From Sipunculus nudus (taxonomy: Eukaryota > Annelida > Sipuncula > Golfingiida > Sipunculidae): a stretch of 64,000 bases of DNA. Position numbers and translations under genes: made by a program. The DNA lies in NCBI GenBank assembly GCA_026874595.1, contig CM049319.1, positions 2,469,601-2,533,600 on the forward strand. Direction: 5' to 3'. The notes under the pieces were generated by a model, which was not told where the DNA came from, ran no database searches, and was given only the letters and a program-made list of their open reading frames with translations. Positions 40,501-53,783 of this stretch are shown here, one piece after another. Every line of letters begins with the position of its first letter. Position 1 is the stretch's first letter.

Positions 40501-43500
40501 CAGTCTGTGGCTCAGCTTGGTTAAATACAAGGGAGTCACACTTTAGCCGTAAGTTCCCGGACTTAAGCTCATTAAGACCTCTTTAATTATCCTTGCTGCG
40601 GAGTACTTTGAGCTTTAATACAGCTACGCTCTGCCTGATCTGGTGTGGTCCTAGGTTATTATAGAGTGACGTCAGGGCAGATTGTTCTCTTGCAATCGTT
40701 CTGTCCTTTTTATTTATTGCCATCAAATAGACTTATAAATGTAAGGACATTTAAGATATATAGTAAAAAAATAAATTTTCCTCAACTTGAGCTCCCGAAA
40801 GGTAAAAACTTTGGACAATACTGCACCAATTTCTGAAATTATGTTTTGTATATTAAAATCCGGTACGAACATTAATGTTTGCGTAATGAGACACCTGATG
40901 TGTTATGAGCATTATTAATGTATACTGTGTGTATACTAGTACCGGATTTATTTTTTGACGATTATAGGAGTTGTTGTTAGTATATAGATATCTATTAAAT
41001 CTACTTCTGTCAATCATATTTATAAGTAGGATTCTTAGACTGATTACTGAAACATTTTTTTTGTACAGCACATAAAACGTACCCTTACTGTTAATAAGAT
41101 AAAACGGAACATTTTACGAAAGACATGAGGCGAGCGAGGTTTACCCTAGCAAATACCGTCTGAATTGTCTACGTTTACCTCAAGATATAGAAAGAAACAG
41201 ATGAAATCGAAATAGCTTATATTAAATAAGAAATGTGGCATATTGCGCAAAGTCATATCCAATCGAATCTTCAGACTTAAACATGATTATTTCATTTTAA
41301 TTTAACGAGATGTGTAAATGTTGTACTAGTTTATATGACGTCACCATAATTAAAAATCCTCAAATCCCAGGATTCAACAAGAATATCAAATGTCGTTTTA
41401 TTTAATTTCTTTGAATTAATTTAAAATCAGTTCGGATAATTGCTTTCACAATTCATCTTAAAAAGTGAAACATACCTCGTGGGATGAATTTAACATTATA
41501 TTGAATAGCTACGGTTGTATCTGCTAAACATTCCTAATTTATTCAGAAATGCGACGTCTGTGGCTCAGGGGTGGAGCGCAGGACCCAAAGCGGGAGATCA
41601 TGAGTTCGAATCTCAGCCGAGGCGGTGAGACTTTTTACGGTCGGCCCCCACCCAGGGTGACCGCTCTGCAGAGAAGGCCTTGCCCAGCGATCGTGTTTCA
41701 TCACAAACGAGTGCGCCTTTCGGGCGCATGATTATAGCTATTGGGACGATTAAGCACCCAGGGCCCGCTGGTGCATTAGCCACTGGGCTTGGTAAACGCC
41801 TGGATATAAAATGGAAGGAAGCGTGGGATACTGCCCTGCCACGTAGACCGAAACCGGGATGGAATTCTTAAGATGTGAATATATGTATTTAAGTTAGCAT
41901 TAAAAAAATGGAAGCGGTAACCTCCACCAAAAAACAGTTGCACTTTCTGTATTCTTAATTAATAAGATTAGTAACGCAAAACTGTTTTACTTACTTCCTT
42001 TGCATTTTATTATTTAAACAGCACACGGACGTCGTTAAACTAGCCCAAGGTTAAACACGAACATAACGTTCGTGTGTGGTTGAGCGGCCGGTGTAACAGG
42101 CCAGATTATTCCCCCTGCCCAGTTTATACCCGGGTATAAAACAGCCTAGGCCAGAATATACCCCGGGGTATATTCCGGCCTAGGCTATTTTATACCCCCT
42201 AGGCCAGTTTATACCCCCACATGCAATCATGTTTCACTGTTATTTAATTTATCAAAGTTGATATAATAACAAATTTCAATGTTATCCATAAAATGATATA
42301 ACCGATCTGATTAAACACATGTACTCTCATGCATTTTCAATCACAAACACACACCTTAGGGTCACACACATACACATATATATGTAATTGAGTAGAAGCC
42401 TCGTTATTTTACATATTTTTTGTATTTATTGATACTATAAACTGTGAAAATCTGATTTAAAATGTTTCCTTGCTCATGGAATAATGACAGCAGACTGAGA
42501 GGATAATTCTCTATAATTATAATCTTCTTAAATTTATGGACGAGTAACAGTTTTTGTAATGCCTGCTGTAAGCACTCATAAACCATGCAACTTTCTGTTA
42601 CATTAACCTTATATTGATATATAAGTCCAGTATAAGGCCTTAATTGAATTGTTACAATTGTAACGTCAACATTATTTTTCCAGACTAAAGTGCATGATAT
42701 TTTTCCCTGAATGTTCATACCACTGAGATGACCGCATTAAAATGACAACCGGTATTTTCTAAATATATCGCTCGTTCGGTTTTTCTCTGGAGGTCGAAGG
42801 ACGCAGGATAAGTGAGCCACTGCCATGAATTTCTTGTGTTCTTTTTGGCTTCAATTGTGGTGATCTTATACATCCAAATGTACACTATACATATATATAT
42901 ATATATATATACATATATATGTATGTATATGTGTACGTATGTATATCTGTATGTATGTATATTTATATATAGTTATATGTACATAAATATATATGTATAT
43001 ATGTATATGTATGTAGATATATGTTTTGATGCACTCTATTCATTTAGTATGTTTAATACCATAATGTCGATTGTGGTCTATGTATTATTCAGATTACCAA
43101 TCTCAGGAAGCCCCCCCCCCCCCCCCCAACCCCACGATCCACCTCAGGGACCCCCCCCCCCCCTCCCCCACCCTAAGGAAACCACCTCACAGAAACCACT
43201 ATCTCCTAGAGAAACTCAAGCCTCAGAGAAGCCCCAAACAATCATTATAATTATTACTTGCTACATGAGATCATACAGGCATAATGAAGTTATTTAAGTT
43301 CATACAAGACAAAACTTACAAGTATACTTACTAACATAAATGCCGCAAATAGAATTAATATTAATAACACGAAAACTGAGTTTTAGCTATATCGTTAAAA
43401 AAACAGTTCTTATTTTATCAGACACAATGACTAAGTCCATATAAAATTAACTATTGTTTTAAGCATAGCAGTTTTTTATTGATATATATCAAAGATATTA

Positions 43501-45418
43501 GAAGCAACATTTAAGGGGGTATAATCCAGCCCAGAGGGGTATCAAATAGGCTGGGCTAGATTATACCCCGGGGTATAAAATAGCCTAGCCCGTTTTATAC
43601 CCGGGGTATATTCTGGCCTAGGCCAGTTTATACCCGGGTATAGAATAAGGGGGGGGGGGTTATTCTGGCCTATTACACCGGTTCTCCCTGACCGACGATA
43701 GTCTACCGTCTACGGGGTCGTGACAGAGCGAACACACGGAAGACTGCGATAAAATCTCGAAGAAAGAACATGTTTTCTTCTGCTCACTATTGACACCGTT
43801 TCGCCATTGAAGAATACACAGTCAATCCAAATAAACACGACAGGCCCTTATATATTTTGTTTAATTTCTAATGAAAAGAAAAATGAGAAAAATGCCTTAT
43901 ACATCTTTGCCGCCCCTCTTCGTTAGAAGTGTCTTCCGAGGTGTCTCTGACAGCTGCACTTTTTTTTACTAACAAAAACAGTTTGGTAATACCACAGAGG
44001 TGGGTTTACCGGTTGATTTATTTATTCGATGGCTTACTTTTATGTATGTTTCTCACTGAGAGGATACTAAACAGAAAACCGGCTGTCAAAAGCGATATTG
44101 TTGTAATGAGTATGGATTGACGTCCGTCGCAGTGCAGTTTAACGCATGACTGCCGTAACGAATTCGAACCTTGGAAGTCATCCTATCGTTCCATTGGGAC
44201 TGACTTAGGGACTGTGTTTTGACGACTCTTATGACCTTAAAGCAAGAATTTGGCAGATCGGTGAAATGTTCTTTTCAGTTAAACGTTTCTGATTTTACCG
44301 TTCAATTAAAAAAACGTATTGTTCACATAGAAAATCAGACCTCTTCATTATGTGTACCCGATATTTTCAAGATTAAATAGACTCAAATTATAAACAGAAA
44401 GAAGAGTCGGTTCTTGAGTTATAATATTCATGGGGAAAATATTAAATCCATATGTTACTATTTCTATCGAGAATTTTCATTTAAGTTATAATTTAACGGA
44501 TATTAAAGATACACAGAAGAAAAATGTCGTACACAATAGTGTAACTGAGAGTGTCATTAGTGTTTGTTGCCGGTTAACCGATATTTGAAGCAGAAGTAGA
44601 ACGGGCCCTGCTAGTGTGACTGTAAGCTTGCCTTCATCTTTTTGTTAATTCTTTTGCAAATTGCCAGGTGGTTTGTGGGTTAATGGTACGGAAGGAGAGG
44701 GTCAATACGTGGGGGCCTCACCATGCTTCCAGGAAGGCTGGATTCTATGAGACACACCACCAATGCTGACACTAATTTGAACCTGACCCCTCTCCCTGGA
44801 TGATGCAGATACTCTTGGCCTGTACGCGGGCTTACAATAATTGCTTACCTAGACAACCTAACAGAGGAAATAGCTTAAGTGGTGCTACTGGTGGCAGCCA
44901 CGTGCTAACGCCTCGCGTTCCACGAGAGTACTTGAACCCCTCTAATGGCGGCCACCCATCATAAGGTAGTGACTTCCGGTTCCTACTTCCGGGCGATGTT
45001 TGACATCACAGGAATTGTTAACGTTTCTATCTGACTGTCCAGATGGCCTCGGGACTGCTAAACCTCTACTTATTTACCTGTTGTTATCGTATATCTACCT
45101 TTTAATACCGCACCGTGCAAGAACTTCCCCATTATCTCATATAAGTTTATTTTCATTTTCTGTTCGTTTACATTTAACCAAGTTATAGGTAAAATGTATT
45201 AAGCGAGCAATATAGTATACGACTGTTGTCAATACGATTCAATTACTGTCGCATGATAATTTATCTGGTGAAAGAGAAGCTTATGTTTTATGGCTTTTAG
45301 TAAAATAATTACAATACATGTAGTTTGAGAAAAAATATATTGATTTTTCCCAGTCACTACTTCTATCAGTATAATAATCAGAATAAAAATGGGTCACGCA
45401 ATAAAAATAAATGTGTGC

Positions 45419-45467
<49 letters not shown>

Positions 45468-48400
45468 AGTGCCTTCTAGTGTTGATTTCATTTAACATTA
45501 AGTATGCAACAAACTATTATATACCGTCTGTTAAACATTACGACACCCTCAAAAATTAATTCAACAGTGAAATGTATATGAAATGTATATAAAAATAAAC
45601 AAGTTAGTCTATCTAAAAGGCGGCACTCTTTCTCTTCACGTACACACACACACTCATGTTGAACTTTATTTCTATTGGTTTATTTATTGTAAAAACAGGA
45701 AAGATAATATACGAGTTCGGTTATATATGGCAACAGCAAGATCATTACAAATGGTAAATTTTAGTTTTGTTTAATAAATCGCCTGTGGAATACGTGATAA
45801 CGGATCAGCTGATTTGTGTTACATTTAGTTGCCTTGTTCGATTTCCGCCCGTCTCCAAGTGGGAGGGTGATTCATTAGACAGGCTCTGATTGTTTGACGA
45901 TCAAGATGTCGTCATTGCTGACTGTTTTTAATTTTCCCTCTGCGGAATCACGTATGATATACTATTGTTGGACGGGCGTGGTTGTTTTTAAGGTGAATGT
46001 ACTGTAAAGAAGATCAGGGCAGACGACAGCTCGTCACCGGCCGTCATGAACAGGACGCTGCGCCTGTATCCAGGGGGCGCTCCATGTCACTCTTCGCTGT
46101 TTGCGGGGGTTCCTGGAATTACGAAACGACCGTACGAAGTCCAGATAGGAAGTTGCAAAGGAAAATGTGAAAAAGGTAAAACATTACGGAAAATGATGGG
46201 GTTCTATAAAAAAACGGAAAGTTATTTTCAATGATAGGTGGATAACCTCCATCTTGCTCGAAACAAAGTTTTTGCCTGTGGTTATGGTACATTTATGGTG
46301 GTTAAGGAATCAGACACAAGCACATTGCTCAAAACAAGGATTGCAGGTTAAAACCTATCACATGAAAAAAATCATCGATTGCAAAAACCATTTTATTTCA
46401 GAAGGTCCCGTCCGGACCACAATTTAGGGCTTGACCGGTCCGGCTTCTTCTCCCTGCTACAAAGCCCCTCGATTTACCTACTGAGACATATAATTCTATT
46501 TTCGATCATATTGCAAAATTCAGTATAAGGCTATAGGAACCCTGTGAACGCATGCCTGTGCGCATATAGGGCGTAAAGCATGTATGACAAATTCAAATAT
46601 ATATACTTGAACTGGATTAACCCAATTATGTGATGTCTATAAGCGTCGCTATATGGACCATAACTCCATAAAACAGAATATCGCACAGGAACCATAAAAA
46701 ATAAAATGATCTCGCGTTTCTCGGAGTAGTTTTTTTGTATCCACCACTCAGCCAAACATTCAAATTTAGATTCCCAAAATATATTGTTAAATTACTCCTG
46801 GTCAGGTCCGTTTTTTCACAAAATTTATAAAATTATCCATCTAAAATTTCCTTCTGCCTTTTCGGAAACTCATAAACCAAATTTCTATGTTTTCGCCATG
46901 TTTTTCGAGTTTCTCAGTGTTTTGAGGGTTTTAAATTATGAAGGTAAAATTTGGAGAGACTCGGCCAACTTTTGGAATGAAGACCTGTTTAGGCATGTTA
47001 GGTACAGTTATTTATTCACCACGCCTGACGGATACGGACACAGAAACGACCACGTGCCAACTAAGTGCAAGTTTCCAAACATGATGCTTATTTTGTACAA
47101 AAACGGGTCTTTGTGATAATTTTGAAAAGAACACAATTTCACTGGAGAAAATATATTTTGAAAAGTACAGTATAAAAATATTTATAAGAATTAGTACAAT
47201 GTGGAGCTCTGATAAATTAACAAAACCTTACCAACGTTTGAATGGAGCGGACACACTTCGATTCGACGTAACCTGAGATTTGCTAAGTCCCTGGATACCA
47301 TAATAGAAGTCGACCCTTTTTTCGTCTTTGATAAAAAGATATTGAATTCACGAAAAAAATCTGGGGTTCTTACCTAAATTATAAGAACAGCAAAAATCCT
47401 GGAATCGACGAAGAAAAAAAAACAAAAAGGATGATTTAAAGGATTTAAACTTGTTGACTCCTAGATTTCTCATAATAGTAACACTAATGTTATTCATGAA
47501 AAATGATTGAAATGATGCACATGTATTGAATATTTTGAACTTTGTATGAACTTGTATGAATTTAGACGAATCGTACTTGAAAGGAATATATTGGTTATTT
47601 ATTTTAAAGTGTAACATTAATAAAATCTTACATTTTCCACATCTTTGTAGTTAAATATAATTAAATATGTGATTAATGATAACATTTTTCACAGAGGCTG
47701 TGACCTTTAACCCTATCCTGGACAGCCGGATTAATATGAAGGAAATAATGATGGCGACCACCCAGCCACCACGTGAGTACACACACACAACATTAGCATT
47801 TTTGAAACCTCCATTTTGATTTAAATAAGTTCTAAGTAACCCCTGTTGCAATATTTTTGTCACGCTAGTATAAAACATATACACCCATGAACGCTTATGC
47901 ATTAAAAGAGGTCAAAAACGCTTATGCATAAAAAGAGGTCAAAATAAGGCATGCATGTCTACTTTTGAACCTTGGTGTTTATTGACGTATGTTTACATAA
48001 CCTGGTTACATAAACGGAGATGCCTAGAATATAAATGTATATATACAGTCGGTCCTCTAATTAGCCTTTGCTGTGACTGGCCCGACTGGCTCAAATAACA
48101 AACCTCCTTTAATAACAAGCTTAATCAATTGCGTGATTAAAACTTGGTAGCATTTAGCAAAGATACGACACTATAATGAACAGAACAGTATGAAATATGA
48201 CATCTTCTACCAAGTGGAGAATGAGGCACAAGATACGATGGCCAGGAATGCTATGAAGAAGTGCATCGTGGACTTTTTTAATGATTTTTTTTTTAAATTG
48301 TTACTGTGATTTGAGAGCATCTCATTATGCATTCATATTGTGAATATGTTTCATGATTCATTATACAATTATTACGTACGACACGATTGTTTTGTTCTTT

Positions 48401-49346
48401 TTATATTTAATTCTTACTCAGAATCAGTACTTTCTCTGGCCTTTTGGTCCCTCACCTTATTGACCCTTGACAGATTCACATGATCGGTAAGCTGTCAGCC
48501 GTTTTGCTAAAACATCGTTTTTAAAAATAACAAACACGAACAGGTAAATATATTGTAATTCTTTTATTTTTAAAGTGAAGCTAATAAAACAATATGTCAT
48601 ATGAGAAAAAAAAATATCTCTAAAAGCCTCGGTCACAACCCGCTGTGGTCACCGCACACCGTAGAGTACCGTGCGTTTTTTTGGACCGCAGGCATACTTA
48701 TATGATGACCTTTGACACATTCACCTGATCGGTAAGCTGTCAGCCATTTTACAGAAACATCGTTTTAAGAAATAACTAACACGAACAGAAAAATGCTTTG
48801 TAATTCCTTTATTTTTAAATGCAAGAAATAAAACAATAAGAATTCTGAGAAAAAAGAAGATCTTTAAAGACATGATGACCTTTGACACATTCACGTAATC
48901 CATAAGATATCAGCCATTTAGCGGACATTTTTGTTTTAGAAATAACAAACACGAATCGGTAAATGTACAGTTATTCTTTTCTTTTCATTCATCATTTAAG
49001 GGAAAGAATGTTGAGAATGCTCTTAATAACACAGTAAACGTTTTATTACACGCAAGTGTATCCGATAGCCATTCCCAGGTATAACAATTAAACTACCACC
49101 ATGAAGATGATCGCCCCGTTTATTTGAATATCTCGCTTAAACGACTAATATCATTTGACAAATACGATATTTAATTAAACGGGATCGACTGTACATGTTT
49201 GTATGGGTAATTGATTTTATCTTATTTTGGCCCGGAAGAGCACGGATGCAAACCTTGTCATTAATATGATTAAATTCATGTATTTATGTAATTCATGATA
49301 TATATATATGTATATATATAAATATATATATATATACATGTATATA

Positions 49347-49387
<41 letters not shown>

Positions 49388-52300
49388 TGAATTACATAAA
49401 TACATCCTGGTGATAATGCTCTATAGGAGCGTTTATATTTAATTAATGTTCGGTCATTTGGACTGCATCGGGCACTACATTACTGTTTCGCTGGAGCAGT
49501 GTTACAGTTGTTTAGGATATTTCGATCAGACACTCCATGTAGACTTCTTAGCGTGAAAACGTTATTTTTGGCGGAACATTCGAAATAACCTTGTTCTATG
49601 ATGATTTGAACAGTGCTCAACATGAATAGGAACTTGGTACCCTGTACTGTTGATATACCATAAATTCAATTCATCCCAATACTGATCCCACGAAACAGTA
49701 CCATAATACAAACCGGAAGAAGTCTAACTAAATCAACATATATCTACAGATTATCTTCGACTATATACATGTTTCTTGGCTGTTTATTTTCGCGGACAAA
49801 AAACACGGTCCATTTAAAACGGATCTTTAAGACTTTTATCATTCTTGCCATTGACGAGGTCTTTATAGGCCTTGCCATTTTGCGAGTGGGCGGTGAGAGA
49901 GTCCCACGCTTTATTGTGTTCCGGAAATAATGATTCTTGCTTTACCTTTTCTCAAGACTAAGATGATATTTGTCATCCTGGCGGGGAAGCCACGAATCAT
50001 GATCACACTCTCACTAAGCCCTGTCGGACGATCCGTCTGTTATCTTGTCAGACTGATATTCCACTTATCTTGAACATGGCCATCGCAGAAAGTTAACTGC
50101 CATGAACTAGGTTGGGAAATCCCATGAGTGACGTCACGAAATGACGTCTGCTGTAGGAGACCGAAGGGACCATAAAGAAATCGCTTCTTGTGCTGTAAAT
50201 TCACCACGCTGGTTCCAATCCACTCTGGAGCAAGCGATAGTGGAAAGGTATACAGAACATCCGTAAATAGTGACATTCTGGCCACAGCACCATGCCAATA
50301 GAATGAAGATGAAAGAGCGCCGCCAATGGAAAGGCGTCTGGTATCTTGTATCGTATAATAAACAAATATATCTTTGTAAAGTATTGCACTATTTGTCAGA
50401 ATCCAATTATATTTTTTTATTTTGATTCACAATAGAATATTTATCAATATAGCTCTGTATCTATTATATGATAAAACTATTTATGTGGCACCAATGGTTA
50501 GTTGCGCAAATCCATGTATATTTATGTCTGTTCACCAATTAGCCAATACAAGATTTATGAACCCAATAAGATAAAATAAAAAAATATCCATTTACTGTAT
50601 TACCAATTATTAGAAACGCGATCATTGAAAAGGAGTCGAGTATATCAATCTTGTTGTCCAACCAGTGTCGGGCTTTTTTTTAAATAAAATTCCTGCAGGC
50701 TATTACATTGGGATAAAATCTATCGATTTATGTATTGTCCTGATCTATACTCCCTTATGTCGATTTTTTAATTAATTTCACCCCGACAAGGATCTATCTT
50801 TTTTCCATTCACAGCCAAACATGTGACGTACAAGGTACTGGTTGGTGATAGACTCATGCTGTTGTGTCCTGGGTGAGTTAACCTTCCTACATTTTTTTTC
50901 TTAGTTTAACCCTTTCGCTTCTTGTTGTGTGTTTTATCAATTTATCCTGGTAAACCTGTTTTCGTTTAGATTTTACTTCTTATCTTTCGACATAAAATAA
51001 GCCAGTCGCACGTCGTGAGCCTTGTCCCCTTGTGAGATCATTTCTTTAGTATCCATTGATGTATTCTGACCAGCTTAACCCCATGGAAACCATACCCAAA
51101 GTGTGAAAGTCTTGGAATCGCACTTAGAAGTATTGGAATAAACAAATTCGTGAATACATATACACGATCGACACGCTGTTCCTTTGGTTAAATTGTATAA
51201 TACTGTTTTTTTATATTTATTTTTTTATAATTTAAATATAAATGAACAATAAGTATTAATTAAGTTTCTGTAATTATAAAAGTGTATTATATATTCTTAA
51301 AAAAGACATATTACTCTTGATAATCTATTTCAGATATGTATAAAGGCTGCTTAAACCAGCAAAGAACACATATTCTGAGTTACTTAACATAAGGATCATT
51401 TATTTTTCAATAGAAACTAAAAGAAAACAATGAGGTGTCAAAGTCCTTTCTTATTATTAATTGTAATATTAGAAACGACCAAGGAAAATATGTATTCTAC
51501 ATGCTGAAGAAGGCAAGAGCTTTTACACACTCCTTGAAAAATTAATCAATGTATTCACCTGGAGCTCACTTAACAAAAAAAAAGATGTGAGCCTCCAACT
51601 CGTATGGTAAACGCACTTCACTCAAAATATCAATTTTTAATTGACCGAAAGCAATTCCCTTTAATTATCATACACAGGAAAGTAACAGAACTGTGGTCGT
51701 GGATCGTTGTCTACAAATTTAGTCTATCATAAATTGGTGATTTTTTACAAAGTATCCGAAATAGCAGCGCCTTGCCACAGTAGACAATTCTGGTTGGCGA
51801 CAGGTTATCAAATATGACTGATCTAGTGTACTCAGATATGTGGGTTCGAGTCTTGAAGTGGCAGGTTTCCATCATGGCGGACTTTCATGTAGAGTCATAT
51901 AAGCGAGGCTAAATTTGATAGTCGTATTTCTAATGTCAATTATAATAATGATAATATTAATAATAATAATAACAATAATAATAATAATAACAATAATAAT
52001 AATGATTCGAAAGTAATAATAACATTAGCAATAACAATTATTATTATTATCATTATTGTTTTTATTATTATAATTATTATTGTTATAACAGTTAAGACTA
52101 TGATTATGATGGTTAATAATATAATACGATGATAATGATGATGATTATTATTATCAGTATATGATTAACTGATGACTTAACTTATCTTAAACTGTCGATA
52201 AAACCTGTCATAGCTATGTGTATAAACATGATAATATGGTTTCCCACAGTGCTAAAGCAGACGACATTGTTCGGTGGATGAACACCACGAGAATCATGCG

Positions 52301-53742
52301 TGCGACGAGATTACAGCACGAGACCGACGGCCGGGTCTCCATTGATGCCATGAACGTGCTCAGGATCACGGCCGCGCAGGAGCACGACACCGGAAGTTAT
52401 AGCTGCTTCGTTAGAAACAGAAAAACGGCCGACTTCACGATCAATGGTAGGAAACATTATTACTTTGATTGTGCTATTACTGTATTTAACTGTTGTTATC
52501 CAATCATATTATATATTCAAGGTTCCACGTTTAGGTCAGTAGTAAGCTTGGATTTGTTGAGAAACGAATTTGTATGACGTATAATCGGGTTTTCATAATT
52601 GTTCATCAATTTGTGTGTTTCGAAGGTAATAGTATTTGGTCCATTATGTTTATATGTGCATGTGCTTCTTTGTTCATGAGACATTCCAGTGAAATTCAAA
52701 GCTGTGACGTAAGATATTAAATAAGTACAAGATATAACGAACTGTGTCAAGTTTAGCCAAATAGCAAGGTATTGCTCGGCTGGTGTCAGATTAAAAAAAA
52801 TGGCGGCACTGTTCGGAGGTGTAGTAAGGCATACGATTCTGGTTGAAATTTAGCTTTAATTCTTTTTATTTATTCATTTTTTTTTAAATTTCATACAAGA
52901 GGTGTACAGTTGCTCATTCATTATTCATTGAAAATAAGATGACAGATGCCTTTTTTTAATAGGAATACAGTCCTACAATTTTTTCAAACTTAAAGCAGAA
53001 CTGCTTATGAAAAATGAGCTTAAAACCTAACAATCTCAAGCATGGCTTACATAAAACGTATGGACCAACAAATTAATTTCTTGCTTTTTATCTTGACATA
53101 TATCTCTCTAGTTCTATAATTAGATTACGTTTCTTCCACAAAACTATCATACTTTCATACAGCGATAAAAAGCTCCATCTCCAACGCCGCTGTAATAGCT
53201 GTAAACATAAATCTTTTTAAATTATCCCAGCAAGTTGATAAAATACATATGATTTGATTCAACTCAGGTTGATAAACAGAAAGTTCCTCGTTTTACGTAT
53301 GAAAGATTTAGCGTTTCCTAGAAAGAAAACGAGCCAAGAACCTAAATCTAGTTACCTCCTTTTGTTATGGAAATGCCATATGCGTCGTCGATGAAGAAGA
53401 CATCCTATTTTTTGCAAATACAAAATAATTGCCTAATGAAGATTAGTTATTGTATTTCTTCTGCGTGTTTTTCGACCGTCTCTCCTAAAGAAACGCGTAC
53501 TAAGTACATATGTCAGTTAAAGAACGAGGTTTCTCTCTGATCTGCTGAAAGCCTGCCAGGGGGTTTATAAATTATGTATCAAAAGTTGAGATAATCTAGA
53601 CAGTAAAAATAGTTAGGTCAATTTAATCACAACGTGGGCTTAATGTATGATATTTCATAAGGTTAGGTTATCAATTCGCTGTATTTTCCTTTTTTTCAGT
53701 TGTGGAGCCTTCTAAACAGGAAGGTATGTATAAAACTCTGTC

Positions 53743-53783
<41 letters not shown>

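Noticed and set aside
41549-41625. Possible functional tRNA gene
   Set aside because: Box A- and B-like motifs are present, but no acceptor stem or clear anticodon arm can be drawn; better read as a SINE head.
42812-43297. 161-codon frame
   Set aside because: Tyr/Ile/Met-rich from TATA/TATG repeats and Pro-rich from poly-C; lies inside a repeat element.
46046-46234. Start codon at 46046 for a small Cys-rich peptide
   Set aside because: The frame continues upstream to a splice acceptor at 45992 and matches the interior of the FAM187 Cys module.
46784-47116. 110-codon frame in intron 8
   Set aside because: Same-strand intron sequence with AT-rich codons and no domain.
51840-51860. Box B-like GGGTTCGAGTC
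   Set aside because: No box A at a suitable distance and no second copy; likely chance or very old SINE remnant.
52218-52577. Single 119-codon frame starting at 52218 as an independent gene
   Set aside because: Only 52250-52446 is exon 11 of the FAM187-like gene; the rest is intron read-through on both sides of good splice sites.
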